Source: Paenibacillus agilis
Lineage (GTDB): Bacteria > Bacillota > Bacilli > Paenibacillales > Paenibacillaceae
NCBI RefSeq assembly: GCF_007786455.1
Contig: NZ_VNJK01000001.1
Location: 1,200,074 to 1,264,073, forward strand
Reading direction: 5' to 3'
DNA length: 64,000 nt
Made by a program: the position numbers and the translations under genes. Positions 37,025 to 45,235 of this stretch are shown piece by piece (within the stretch, counting starts at the first letter, position 1; every line of letters starts with the position of its first letter). The notes below the pieces were generated by a model. It ran no database searches. It was not told the DNA's origin and saw nothing but the letters and a program-made list of their open reading frames with translations.

Positions 37025-37873
37025 ATGAACGGTGGATTAGTTCGATTGCGTGAAGTGTTGGCTGATATTACGCCTTCGGAGCGTAAAGTAGCGGAGTATA
37101 TTTTGAGCCAACCGAAGCAAATGATAGGGATGTCTGTAGCACAATTGGCCGAGCACAGTGGAGGCAGCCAAGCGGCAGTTATTCGTCTTTGCAAATCGAT
37201 GGGATTGAAAGGTTATCAAGAGCTCATGCTCAAAGTAGCTGGTGATTTGCAGCAGGATGCAGGTACAGCAGGGTATCAAGAATTTCGGCGTGACGATACG
37301 ATAGAAATGATTATGGAGAACGTGTCCAACAACAATATTCAGTCTATCCGCGATACATTGAAAATATTAGAACCTGAGTTGGTGACGAAAGCGGTAGAGG
37401 CGTTGCGGCACGCGAAGCGCATTTATTTTTACGGCATTGGTGCTTCCTATTTGATTGCTTTGGATGCACAGCACAAGTTTCTGCGGATTAATAAGACATG
37501 CTTTTCCTTTGCAGATGCAGACATGCAGCTTATTTCATCATTAATGCTGACAGAAGAGGACGTGGCTGTCTGTATCTCCTATTCAGGAGAAACTACGGCA
37601 GTCGTCGAGTGCACGAGGCAGGCTAGAGCTCAAGGAGCGACAACGATTTCGATTACGAAATATGGAACAAATGCGGTGAGCTCGCACGCGGACATTCCGT
37701 TATTTATTACATCGACCGAGAATGAGATTCGCAGTGGTGCGACATCATCTCGGATCACACAGTTGAATGTGATTGACATTCTTTATCTAGGTGTAACGAG
37801 CCGAGACTATGACCAATCTCTTTTATCGTTGGATAAGAGCAGAGAATTGATTAAGAAGATGAAGAAGCAGTAG
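37025..37873 (+). CDS. MurR/RpiR-family transcriptional regulator
   Basis: 282 residues: N-terminal RpiR helix-turn-helix (about 1-77; LAEHSGGSQAAVIRLCKSMGL), linker, then a C-terminal SIS sugar-phosphate-binding domain (about 125-265; YFYGIGASYLIALDAQHKF and CISYSGETTAVVECT). By family and context it probably senses MurNAc-6-P or a related phosphosugar and controls this salvage locus (compare MurR of E. coli and YbbH of B. subtilis). Confidence 0.9.
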   Translation: MNGGLVRLREVLADITPSERKVAEYILSQPKQMIGMSVAQLAEHSGGSQAAVIRLCKSMGLKGYQELMLKVAGDLQQDAGTAGYQEFRRDDTIEMIMENVSNNNIQSIRDTLKILEPELVTKAVEALRHAKRIYFYGIGASYLIALDAQHKFLRINKTCFSFADADMQLISSLMLTEEDVAVCISYSGETTAVVECTRQARAQGATTISITKYGTNAVSSHADIPLFITSTENEIRSGATSSRITQLNVIDILYLGVTSRDYDQSLLSLDKSRELIKKMKKQ

Positions 37874-37932
37874 TGGGTTGTGACACACCCTATACGAAAA
37901 TAAAAATCGTCACGTTCAGGATGATATACAAT

Positions 37933-37985
37933 GAGGGCTGTTCCAACTTGTCAGTAATGACTTTGGGAACAGCCTATTTATTTTA
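37933..37985 (+). terminator. Terminator after the salvage operon
   Basis: GGGCTGTTCC pairs with GGGAACAGCC, followed by a T-rich but imperfect tail. Confidence 0.7.
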
Positions 37986-38113
37986 TATAGCACCTGAAGG
38001 AACTCTTTCAATCGATTTAAGAAAATGTTAAGTTTTTCCTATTTTTTATTTTATTAGTTTTCTCTATCTTATACCTAGGAACAAAAAAATCTTAAATTCG
38101 AAGGAGAATTGGT

Positions 38114-38746
38114 ATGAAAAAAAATCTTAAAAAAGCATCCGTACGTTTGGCAGCTGTAGGATTGGCTACTGCGATTTCCCTATCTGGAGCTTTAGTAGTA
38201 AGTGCAAATGAAAACCCAACTCAAAAGACTGTAGCTCAAAACAATGAACTGTATGCAGGAACTTACAAAAAAGTCTCAGCTTCCGAAGCTCTTGCCGACA
38301 AGGATGTGAAGGCAAAAATCGAACAAGTCTATGCTCAGTTTCCAGAAACAAAATCCTATGAGATCGATGCTTATGAAGATGTAGTTTCAACAAGTGATAG
38401 TGAGTATGATAAGTATGTGATTAGACTTGAAGAAAAAGATGGAGAGAACTTTTTTCACTTTGCAGTTGATTCGAAAACGGGGGACCTTAGCTATACGATA
38501 CAATCATTGGATGCTTCTACAGTTCTATCACACCCAAATGTAAAATCCGGGGTAGATAAAATCCATGTCTCACTTCCAGAATTAAAATCCTACCAGATTT
38601 CAAGTGTCTATGTTATAGACAACTTTGCAAGCAATTTTAGCAGATATAACCTTACATTTACTAAAAAATCTTCCGGAAACTCTATCACTATTGGAATAGA
38701 TGGGAAAACGGGAGATATTATTAATCCGAAGAAAAACGAGCTCTAA
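38114..38746 (+). CDS. Secreted protein with two PepSY/YcdB-like repeats
   Basis: 210 residues. A Sec signal peptide (MKKNLKKASVRLAAVG..., cleavage likely after VVSANE region) is followed by two similar units of about 70 residues. Each begins with a helix (DVKAKIEQVYAQFPETKSYEI and NVKSGVDKIHVSLPELKSYQI, the latter longer than quoted elsewhere) and ends in VDSKTGDL or IDGKTGDI, as in PepSY-like domains. AAGGAGA precedes the ATG. Extracellular function unknown. Confidence 0.7.
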   Translation: MKKNLKKASVRLAAVGLATAISLSGALVVSANENPTQKTVAQNNELYAGTYKKVSASEALADKDVKAKIEQVYAQFPETKSYEIDAYEDVVSTSDSEYDKYVIRLEEKDGENFFHFAVDSKTGDLSYTIQSLDASTVLSHPNVKSGVDKIHVSLPELKSYQISSVYVIDNFASNFSRYNLTFTKKSSGNSITIGIDGKTGDIINPKKNEL

Positions 38747-38816
38747 TCTACTATCTTTGTTTGTAGGAAATAGTGTTGTAGACTGAATCCGTTGAGATGC
38801 CAAAGGTGTTTTGGAG

Positions 38817-38866
38817 TGAGGCTATCTAAAAAGTCGGCTTAGACTGACTTTCTAGATAGCCTCTTT
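38817..38866 (+). terminator. Rho-independent terminator
   Basis: GAGGCTATCTA pairs with TAGATAGCCTC with inner AAAGTC/GACTTT pairing, then a short T run. Confidence 0.75.
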
Positions 38867-38926
38867 ACGTTTTATCATTACCATATGAAGCATTCTCGAC
38901 TCCGGTTTCCGCTACAGCTAAAGTTG

Positions 38927-39340
38927 TTACTTGCCAATAGAATTTAAATCCTTGGTTGGGGCGAATAACATAGTTCCAGCACCGACACCAGCTTGAAAGT
39001 TTAGAAGATTCATCATGGACTTTGTATTGCTGTTGGTATGAATTCCTTGTCTGTTTACTAGAGTTGCAGCTAATGTTTCCGAGCTTTCTTTATTTTCGCT
39101 GTTCGGTTGCGCTGTACTTTGCTTTACTTCGGCCAACAGTATTTTGCTACCATCTGCTTGAACGAGGTATTGCCTGACATACTCGCCTTCTCTAGCTGTG
39201 ACAAGCTTCCCTCTTTTTTCATTCTCTTTTTCCTCTTTTTGTTCTGCTTCTTTAAGGGAGGTTTCAAACTTATCGTTGCTTAGTATTCTGCTCGTTTGTT
39301 GATTGCTTTGCATTGGTTTATAACTGGAGTTGATTCGCAT
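38927..39340 (-). CDS. Hypothetical protein, Glu/Lys-rich central region
   Basis: 137 residues, no signal peptide. The centre is strongly charged (SLKEAEQKEEKENEKRGK, probably helical), and is followed by a short beta-rich segment (EYVRQYLVQADGSKILLAEV). AAAGGAGG lies about 12 nt before the ATG. I do not recognise the family. Confidence 0.6.
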   Translation of the reverse strand: MRINSSYKPMQSNQQTSRILSNDKFETSLKEAEQKEEKENEKRGKLVTAREGEYVRQYLVQADGSKILLAEVKQSTAQPNSENKESSETLAATLVNRQGIHTNSNTKSMMNLLNFQAGVGAGTMLFAPTKDLNSIGK

Positions 39341-39528
39341 GTTGCAATATTTCCTCCTTTATTTGTTTATCCTATATTTGTAAGAGCTATTTACTAGAGT
39401 TATCGGCTTCAAAGCTATGTAAGTTTATATATTTCCGCTGCAACATTAGTATGCTTTTCCATTCGGTTCATGTAGAATGGTAGGCATCACAAATAGATAA
39501 TAACTTGGCAGCAAAAAGAGGAGGCGCA

Positions 39529-40602
39529 ATGTTGCACAATTTGGTGGAGACTCAACTAAATGAAGAACAACGTACTCATCCGGATAGATATTCTCGGCAA
39601 GAGCGTTTTGTCCCCATTGGAATGGAAGGGCAGCAGCGACTGAAGCACTCGCGTGTCCTTATTATTGGTGCTGGTGCGTTAGGTTCGGCCACAGCTGAAA
39701 TGCTCGTGCGAGCTGGTGTTGGAAGAGTTACGATCGTGGATCGCGATTATGTTGAGTGGAGCAATTTGCAGCGGCAGCAGCTATATACGGAATCTGATGC
39801 GCAAGCTCGGCTGCCGAAGGCGATTGCGGCTGAACAGCGATTAAAAGCAATTAATTCGGAAGTAGAAGTTATCGGCATCGTCGGCGATGTTACATTATAT
39901 GAATTAAATGAATGGGGCGCAGAATATGATTTGTTCATGGATGCGACGGATAATTTTGAAACTCGAATGCTGTTAAATGATTATGCATTAAAGCATGCAG
40001 TTCCGTGGATTTATGGCGCTTGTGTCGGTAGCTATGGGATGACGATGATGATAGAGCCAGGGGTTACGCCTTGTTTGCGCTGCCTTATGGAAAGCGTGCC
40101 TGTTGGAGGTGCGACTTGTGATACGGCTGGTATTATTCCACCTGCGGTGCAGATGGTTGTCGCTTATCAGACGGCAGAAGCGTTGAAGTGGCTGACGGGT
40201 AATCATGATGCGCTGCGGAGAAAGCTAGTATCGTTCGATCTGTGGACGAATCAATATACGGCGATAGATGTTCGCTCTGCGAAGCGAGAGGATTGTCCAT
40301 CTTGTGGGCCGAATGCGACTTATCCGCAGTTGGAGGGGATGAACCAGCGTCGTACCGAGGTGTTATGCGGTAGAGATACGGTGCAAATTCGCCCAGCCCA
40401 GCCTATTCCTATGGATTTGGGGGCTTTGGCAGAACGCATGCAAGCTGTGCACGGAATGACCGTACACAGCAACGCATATCTTGTATCCATCCAAGTGGAC
40501 GAACAACATCGTTTAGTCGTGTTTAAGGATGGCCGTGTACTTGTACACGGAACGAAAGAGCCCGTTGTTGCGCGTACGCTTGTAGATAGATACATTGGGT
40601 AG
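39529..40602 (+). CDS. MoeB/ThiF-family adenylyltransferase
   Basis: An E1-like enzyme that adenylates the C-terminal Gly-Gly of MoaD or ThiS. Nucleotide motif IIGAGALGSATAEMLVRAGVG, zinc cysteine pairs CLRC and CPSCG, and a cysteine in GATCDTAG. The core resembles MoeB; a C-terminal extension of about 85 residues after the zinc site is seen in many Bacilli ThiF/MoeB proteins. It is convergent with the MoaD-MoaE fusion gene, which favours the MoeB role. ATG 39529 follows AGAGGAGG at 4 nt; 39505 TTG is less likely. 357 residues. Confidence 0.88.
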   Translation: MLHNLVETQLNEEQRTHPDRYSRQERFVPIGMEGQQRLKHSRVLIIGAGALGSATAEMLVRAGVGRVTIVDRDYVEWSNLQRQQLYTESDAQARLPKAIAAEQRLKAINSEVEVIGIVGDVTLYELNEWGAEYDLFMDATDNFETRMLLNDYALKHAVPWIYGACVGSYGMTMMIEPGVTPCLRCLMESVPVGGATCDTAGIIPPAVQMVVAYQTAEALKWLTGNHDALRRKLVSFDLWTNQYTAIDVRSAKREDCPSCGPNATYPQLEGMNQRRTEVLCGRDTVQIRPAQPIPMDLGALAERMQAVHGMTVHSNAYLVSIQVDEQHRLVVFKDGRVLVHGTKEPVVARTLVDRYIG

Positions 40603-40617
40603 TTCTGCTTTTCCTAT

Positions 40618-41397
40618 TTATCCCTGGTCGTGGAGGTCGGTATAATTAGCATCATTGCGGGCAATTGGGTCCCAATTGTCTTGTTCGACCCAGTAGCTGC
40701 CATCGGCCATAATTTCCTTTTTCCAGATCGGTACAATCTGTTTGAGGCGGTCGATGGCATAGCGGCTCGCTTCATAACAACCAGCCCGATGTGGAGCTGA
40801 TACAGAAATAACGACACTGGCCTCACCGATACCGACAATGCCTAGACGATGAGTAATAGCGGAAAGTGTTCCAGGCCATCGTTTGTCTACTTCGTCTCCG
40901 ATTTGTTCCATGACTTGAAGTGCCATCGGTACATAGGCATCGTATTCTAACGTTTGTGTCCGTTGATCGCCTGTTACTTCACGGGTCGTCCCTGAGAAGG
41001 TGAGCGTTGCGCCGTGGTTTGGATGCGATACTTTCTGCTCAACAGCCTGAGTATGAATGGGTTGGCGTGTTAGGCAATAACGGCCGTTAGCGCTAGAAAC
41101 TTCGTTATGGTTTTCTTGCGATAAATCTCCCTCTGGATGCGCCTTTCCTTGTCCTCCAGAGACAGGAGGGATGATCGCAAGTTCATCTTTAGGTGTAACG
41201 ATACTATCATCTGGCGCGTACTGTTGATTGGCTGCCACGAAGGAGCGCATGATTAGCTCGGCTGTTTCTGGATATTGTGCTGCTAGTGTTTGTTTAAGTT
41301 CAATGACACGTATAGCGTCGTTATCCGCGGGCAGCAGCAGTTCAGCTTGTCCAATACGTTCAGCGATGCTAGCAAAGCATTGGATGCGATAGTTCAT
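40618..41397 (-). CDS. Fused molybdopterin synthase, MoaD-MoaE
   Basis: 259 residues combining both subunits that add sulfur to precursor Z. The MoaD ubiquitin-like domain occupies about 1-82 and ends in VSGG (Gly81-Gly82), normally the free C terminus that becomes a thiocarboxylate. A linker of about 25 residues follows, then MoaE (about 105-250) with FSGTTREVTGDQR, SAPHRAGCYEASRYAID and the active-site lysines in IWKKE. AAGAGGA precedes the ATG. Confidence 0.9.
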   Translation of the reverse strand: MNYRIQCFASIAERIGQAELLLPADNDAIRVIELKQTLAAQYPETAELIMRSFVAANQQYAPDDSIVTPKDELAIIPPVSGGQGKAHPEGDLSQENHNEVSSANGRYCLTRQPIHTQAVEQKVSHPNHGATLTFSGTTREVTGDQRTQTLEYDAYVPMALQVMEQIGDEVDKRWPGTLSAITHRLGIVGIGEASVVISVSAPHRAGCYEASRYAIDRLKQIVPIWKKEIMADGSYWVEQDNWDPIARNDANYTDLHDQG

Positions 41398-41598
41398 GTT
41401 AGTTCCTCTTTTCTGAGCGTGTTGTGACGTTCCTTTTCCTTTCTATATTTTATAGGATGTTGACATGATAGAGAAGGTAGAGAGTGAACTAGATGGTTAG
41501 ATGCTTTGAATATTTTTTCATCTATGATATTTGATAGAGTTATGGGATATTGATGTTCAATTGAATATTGAATGAGGTATAGCACCATTGTAAATGAT

Positions 41599-41642
41599 GG
41601 TGCGAATGTGAAGTGCACATGAAATTCCCAGGACATTCGCAC
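41599..41642 (+). promoter_or_regulatory. CRISPR leader core 1
   Basis: A 44-bp element bounded by GGTGCGAA and TTCGCAC with GTGAAGTGCACAT inside. It is 36/44 identical by eye to the element at 55186-55229. In both places it lies 120-140 bp before the first CRISPR repeat, in the same orientation. Confidence 0.65.
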
Positions 41643-41778
41643 TACGTTTTCCCCATATTAATTCCATTTAACTGATTGTTAAATGTTTGTATTGTGAAAT
41701 AATTGGTTTTTACATACAATTTAAGTAATTACTTTGAGATGGATTAGGAATGTTTGTTCTAATTTGTCTCAAAATCGC

Positions 41779-41875
41779 GTCACATCCTGCACGGATGTGT
41801 GGATTGAAACAATCTCAACCGTGTTACTAGATAAATGATTGTAGTCACATCCTGCACAGATGTGTGGGTTGAAAC
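41779..41875 (+). CRISPR. Orphan two-repeat CRISPR remnant (type I-C-like, repeat family A)
   Basis: Two 32-nt repeats (41779-41810 and 41844-41875; 30/32 identical) around one 33-nt spacer. The repeat forms a 7-bp stem CACATCC/GGATGTG and ends in TGGATTGAAAC, as in subtype I-C. No third repeat follows, and no cas gene lies in the window. Confidence 0.85.
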
Positions 41876-42104
41876 GTGCCTGTACTGACTTAACAATCGT
41901 CTTGTTCGTTTGGTATTTTTACGAAAAAGAGCACAACTATACCGGTTCTTAGGGTATTATAAAGGTGAAAAGTTTAGTAACCACACTAAAATCACTATTA
42001 GCTAAACCACTAAATCATTAGGAAGTTAATCGACTAATGTCAGGTGGCTTTTTTGTTGTTTAATCAACTGACAAACGCTTATCATTTGCCATAAAGATAG
42101 TTGA

Positions 42105-42781
42105 AAAATCATTGAGAAAAAGCTATTAAAAGCGGAATTTACTAAAATCCGTGTTAGTGATGACTATGACGGTGAGCGCATAGCTATTAACTGGTTTGGA
42201 AATTTGATAGGTAAGAACGAATATTCTGAGTTTACACAGTGCTGGTTGGTTGGAACTTCAAAGATTTCGTATGAGGAATTTCTAGTTCATAACATGATGT
42301 ACAAGGGCGAAGATTTAGGGAGAAAGTCTACTGATATTGTGCAAGGAAGATTCAAGAACGATGAATTTAAGTCTGTACAAGTAGGTTACATTGCATCTGA
42401 ATATATCAAAGCATCAAGCGCATACAACGTAATGCAAAACCACAAGGTAACTTCTATATCGTTAACAGTGACCCGAATATTGTTCTATGGTGCCTGAGTC
42501 AAATAAATGGGGCTAACGATATCACAAACAACATTATGCACTTTCAACAAGAGCAAAGAGAAGGCAATAAAGAAGATGCGGTGGATAAGTTTGTTAACTA
42601 TGTTTATAAGCTACATAAAGAGATATACAAAAAAAGAAATTTTCAAGCTATTGGCATAATAGGTAATTACAACAGGATATTGATGGCCGATAGGGTAAAG
42701 GCATTGCTACCAACAGAAACTGGGCTTGGGTTTATTCGTATACACTACAAGCATATAGAAAAACTTGAAGACCCTGAATAA
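42105..42781 (+). pseudogene. Frameshifted gene of unknown function
   Basis: An open frame from about 42105 (KIIEKKLLKAEFTKIRV...) runs through 42204 to about 42440. The same protein then continues in the +1-shifted frame (GNFYIVNSDPNIVLWCLSQ...) to TAA at 42779-42781. Joined, it gives about 225 residues that read as one protein. No proper start codon or ribosome site lies at the 5' end, so that end is also damaged. The family is not recognised. The stretch 41876-42104 holds nothing supportable. Confidence 0.55.
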
Positions 42782-43000
42782 CCTGAGTAATAGGGGATAA
42801 AATATTATATTTTAGAGTAGCCAAATAACACATCTTCAAGTAATCATCTATATTTATTAAATAGAGAGTATGATGAGATGGACGAATATCCTAACAATAG
42901 TAAGGATTTAGAGGTCCTTTTTTTAGGAAAAGTTAAGGCATAGTTTTGATAAAAACATGGCTAACTAGATTAGTATAGTATGAAGATGCAACTGTAATAA

Positions 43001-43073
43001 GTGGGGGTGCTGAAACCATCTCATTATTTTTCGCTTCGCTCCAAAATAATGACCTACCGCACCAGCCCCCCAC
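43001..43073. repeat. Two-tier inverted repeat / cruciform
   Basis: An outer stem GTGGGGG-(T)-GCTG pairs with CAGCCCCCCAC, and an inner perfect stem TCATTATTTT pairs with AAAATAATGA around a 12-nt loop. GC-rich outer arms are unusual in this AT-rich region. It may be a mobile-element end or a structured RNA. The rest of 42782-43260 shows only this and a short terminator-like hairpin. Confidence 0.6.
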
Positions 43074-43178
43074 ATCCCCCTCAAGGTAAAATGTTGTTCC
43101 TGAGCGGATGTACTAACGTATACGTAAGAGTCATTCCTTGTTCTCTTCTTCGTGAGGTTGGTCGTATTTCTATTTTAC

Positions 43179-43206
43179 AAAGAGAGTGGAGGGTGTCTCT
43201 TTTTTT
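43179..43206 (+). terminator. Short terminator
   Basis: AAAGAGA pairs with TCTCTTT, followed by more T residues. Confidence 0.5.
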
Positions 43207-43281
43207 CTTTGTTACAGTGAATCTTGGCAAGTGCAATAGAGAGAGTTAAATAGTTGCAATTATCACTTTATTTTTATTGAT

Positions 43282-43297
43282 TCACTATATATTGTGA
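43282..43297. promoter_or_regulatory. Candidate operator for the RNPP regulator
   Basis: TCACTATATATTGTGA is a near-perfect palindrome (7 of 8 pairs) located just before the -35 box of the regulator's promoter. TCACA/TGTGA half-sites recur at 44927-44962. Confidence 0.4.
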
Positions 43298-43301
43298 TAT
43301 A

Positions 43302-43329
43302 TTGACAACTGGTAGAATTACGTTATAAT
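43302..43329 (+). promoter_or_regulatory. Consensus sigma-A promoter of the RNPP regulator
   Basis: Perfect TTGACA (43302-43307), 16-bp spacer, perfect TATAAT (43324-43329). The predicted transcript would have a 5' leader of about 150 nt before the regulator. Confidence 0.8.
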
Positions 43330-43484
43330 AAATCTCCATAGAAACTATGTTTCCCCGAACCTTAATGTATTTTTCACCTCGAAACCTTTTAAACATTAAC
43401 ATACAATCTTCTCAGATATTCCTACACTGCTATCCTAAAGGGTTTATATTGTTTATTTATCAAAAAAGGATGTGAATGTAAGAA

Positions 43485-44771
43485 ATGAACGACTTTCTTT
43501 TTATTCTTGCAGACATGATGAAACAGCGTAGGATTAATTTGAATTTAAAACAACATGAAGTGGCGGTAATGGCTCAAGTAACAAAAAGTACAATTTCCAG
43601 GATTGAGAACAGCAAGCACAAACCTGAATACCCTGCTGTCAAGGCTATTGCTTCAGTATTAAATATACCTTACAATGACTTTGTAAGGGTTTACATCAAC
43701 TTGGAAAAGAAAGCTGATACTGTAATTGAAATCTTACAGGAATCAATCACTAAAGGAGAAGAATCCACTGATTTATTCAAAGATATTATTAATAGGTACA
43801 TAGGAGTAGCGGAGGATAGCTACGATGCAATCGAAGAAGTATACAATATTGCTAATACTACGCAAAACACCTCAGTTAAGCTCTCTATACACCAGATCCT
43901 TATCGGTTACTCACGCAGTCATGGAGTTATGCCCTTCTTGGCAAGGTCACTGTTTCAGGTTTACCTTATTGAGCGAAATGACTTCACGAAACTCCACTCC
44001 ACATATCAATCAGGTAGATATATCCTCAAATACATTGATGTACTAAATTCCGAAGATCAAACACTGTTGTATTACAAACTTGCAGTTCATGCACATACCC
44101 TAAGTTTATTTAATGATTGCATTGAATTGTGCAGCTTGATTTTAGACAATATGGTTAAAAGTGAAGTTGATGAGCAAATAATAGCACCTGCTTACGGTAT
44201 ATTGCGAGATTCATTTCTAGGACTAGGTGATTATGACAACGCAGAGAAATACTCTGAGATATTTAAAGGGTATTCTCAGGGTGTGACAGAGAATGATTAT
44301 TTATTCGCAGCCGTTATGAATTCTAAAAAAGAAAAAAAGGAACTTGCTGAATCACAATTTCAAGAATGTTTGAATAACTGTTCTAAAGAATATTACATTC
44401 ATATCGCGAATGAGTACATACTCTTCCTGCTTGAATCTGACAAGTTAAACAAGGCAATGGCATTAATATCAAAAACAGAAGACGCAGTAAATGAACTGCT
44501 TTTCTTACACCCTCATGATCGCAAAGAACTAGCGTGGTTTTACAAATTAAAGGGTGATTATTATACAACTGTAAATGATGTGAATCAAGCAATAAACAGT
44601 TATAGTGATAGTGCGTTTGAATATGCTAAGTTAGATGACATCAACAATGAGCGCAGTTGCTTGAAGTTGATGTATAATCTATACAGAAACAATAAGCACA
44701 TGGCTAACATGGAGACCGTTGATTTGGTCGATAGTTACTATGAGCGACTTGAGAAGGAGGGTATTTTGTGA
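43485..44771 (+). CDS. RNPP-type quorum-sensing regulator (HTH plus TPR)
   Basis: 428 residues. The N-terminal XRE helix-turn-helix (about 8-62; LKQHEVAVMAQVTKSTISRIE) is followed by about 350 helical residues of degenerate tetratricopeptide repeats (for example LGLGDYDNAEKYSEIFKGY and FYKLKGDYYTTVNDVNQAI). This is the plan of PlcR, NprR and AimR, cytosolic regulators switched by a re-imported peptide. The last codons overlap the start of a 34-codon pre-peptide gene. It has its own consensus promoter. Unlike the neighbouring broken genes it is intact. Confidence 0.85.
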   Translation: MNDFLFILADMMKQRRINLNLKQHEVAVMAQVTKSTISRIENSKHKPEYPAVKAIASVLNIPYNDFVRVYINLEKKADTVIEILQESITKGEESTDLFKDIINRYIGVAEDSYDAIEEVYNIANTTQNTSVKLSIHQILIGYSRSHGVMPFLARSLFQVYLIERNDFTKLHSTYQSGRYILKYIDVLNSEDQTLLYYKLAVHAHTLSLFNDCIELCSLILDNMVKSEVDEQIIAPAYGILRDSFLGLGDYDNAEKYSEIFKGYSQGVTENDYLFAAVMNSKKEKKELAESQFQECLNNCSKEYYIHIANEYILFLLESDKLNKAMALISKTEDAVNELLFLHPHDRKELAWFYKLKGDYYTTVNDVNQAINSYSDSAFEYAKLDDINNERSCLKLMYNLYRNNKHMANMETVDLVDSYYERLEKEGIL

Positions 44772-44872
44772 AGGGTAAAAGCTTTAAAGTTATAATTACA
44801 CTAGCAGTTTTATCAGCCATCACAATTACGGATCAAGTCATGTTATTCGACACAGGGCGTTGGCCTTGGTAA
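44768..44872 (+). CDS. Signalling pre-peptide (34 aa) cognate to the RNPP regulator
   Basis: Starts at GTG 44768, overlapping the regulator stop (GTGA), exactly 7 nt after AAGGAGG (44754-44760). It begins with basic residues (MKGKSFK), followed by a hydrophobic segment (VIITLAVLSAITIT), then a short tail ending FDTGRWPW. That is the layout of PapR/NprX/Phr-type precursors: Sec export, extracellular trimming, and re-import of the C-terminal 5-8 residues by an oligopeptide permease. A terminator follows immediately. Confidence 0.82.
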   Translation: MKGKSFKVIITLAVLSAITITDQVMLFDTGRWPW

Positions 44873-44898
44873 ATTAAGTTTGAAATACCCCTCACCCA

Positions 44899-44924
44899 AA
44901 CAGGCACTTAAAGTGCCTGTTTTT
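44899..44924 (+). terminator. Rho-independent terminator after the peptide gene
   Basis: AACAGGCACTT pairs perfectly with AAGTGCCTGTT, followed by TTT. Confidence 0.9.
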
Positions 44925-44926
44925 AA

Positions 44927-44962
44927 TTTCACAAAAAATAACAATCCTAATTTTCTGTGAAA
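44927..44962. promoter_or_regulatory. Widely spaced inverted repeat before the Spo0E-like gene
   Basis: TTTCACA (44927-44933) and TGTGAAA (44956-44962) are a perfect inverted pair. A TATAAT -10 box lies just downstream at 44970-44975. It may be the target of the adjacent RNPP regulator. Confidence 0.4.
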
Positions 44963-45007
44963 CTGAAAGTATAATGAGTTTGGGGAACACTTGAGGGGTT
45001 TTACCTA

Positions 45008-45235
45008 TTGGTGGGCGAATTGGGGAGTTCGCTCACCGTTATTAATCTGCAAGGACTGATGAGAATGCTTGAAGAGATCGAATTCTTACGGTTCCGAATA
45101 AATGAAGCACATAAAAATGGCTTAGAATTGACCGATGGTAGAATGGTTGAAATGAGCCAGGACTTAGATGAGTTATTGTTAAAGTACCAAAGGGAGTGCC
45201 TTCACAATGAAGCTAAGATTGAAGTATCTACGTAA
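45008..45235 (+). CDS. Spo0E-like aspartyl-phosphate phosphatase
   Basis: 75 residues in two predicted helices. The second carries the Spo0E signature as MSQDLDELLLKY (Ser50-Gln51-Asp52-Leu53-Asp54). The family dephosphorylates Spo0A~P and delays sporulation. It starts at TTG 45008, 9 nt after GAGGGG (44993-44998). It directly follows the regulator-peptide cassette, so it is the obvious candidate for peptide-controlled output. Confidence 0.78.
   Translation: MVGELGSSLTVINLQGLMRMLEEIEFLRFRINEAHKNGLELTDGRMVEMSQDLDELLLKYQRECLHNEAKIEVST

Noticed and set aside
41394-41642. An 82-codon minus-strand ORF upstream of the MoaD-MoaE gene
   Set aside because: It overlaps the CRISPR leader core and has no ribosome site.
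43001-43073. Retron-type msr/msd RNA
   Set aside because: The hairpin looked suggestive, but no reverse transcriptase gene is encoded anywhere in the window.
43001-43249. An 82-codon ORF over the cruciform region
   Set aside because: It begins inside the inverted repeat, has no ribosome site and low-complexity residues; better explained as non-coding structure.
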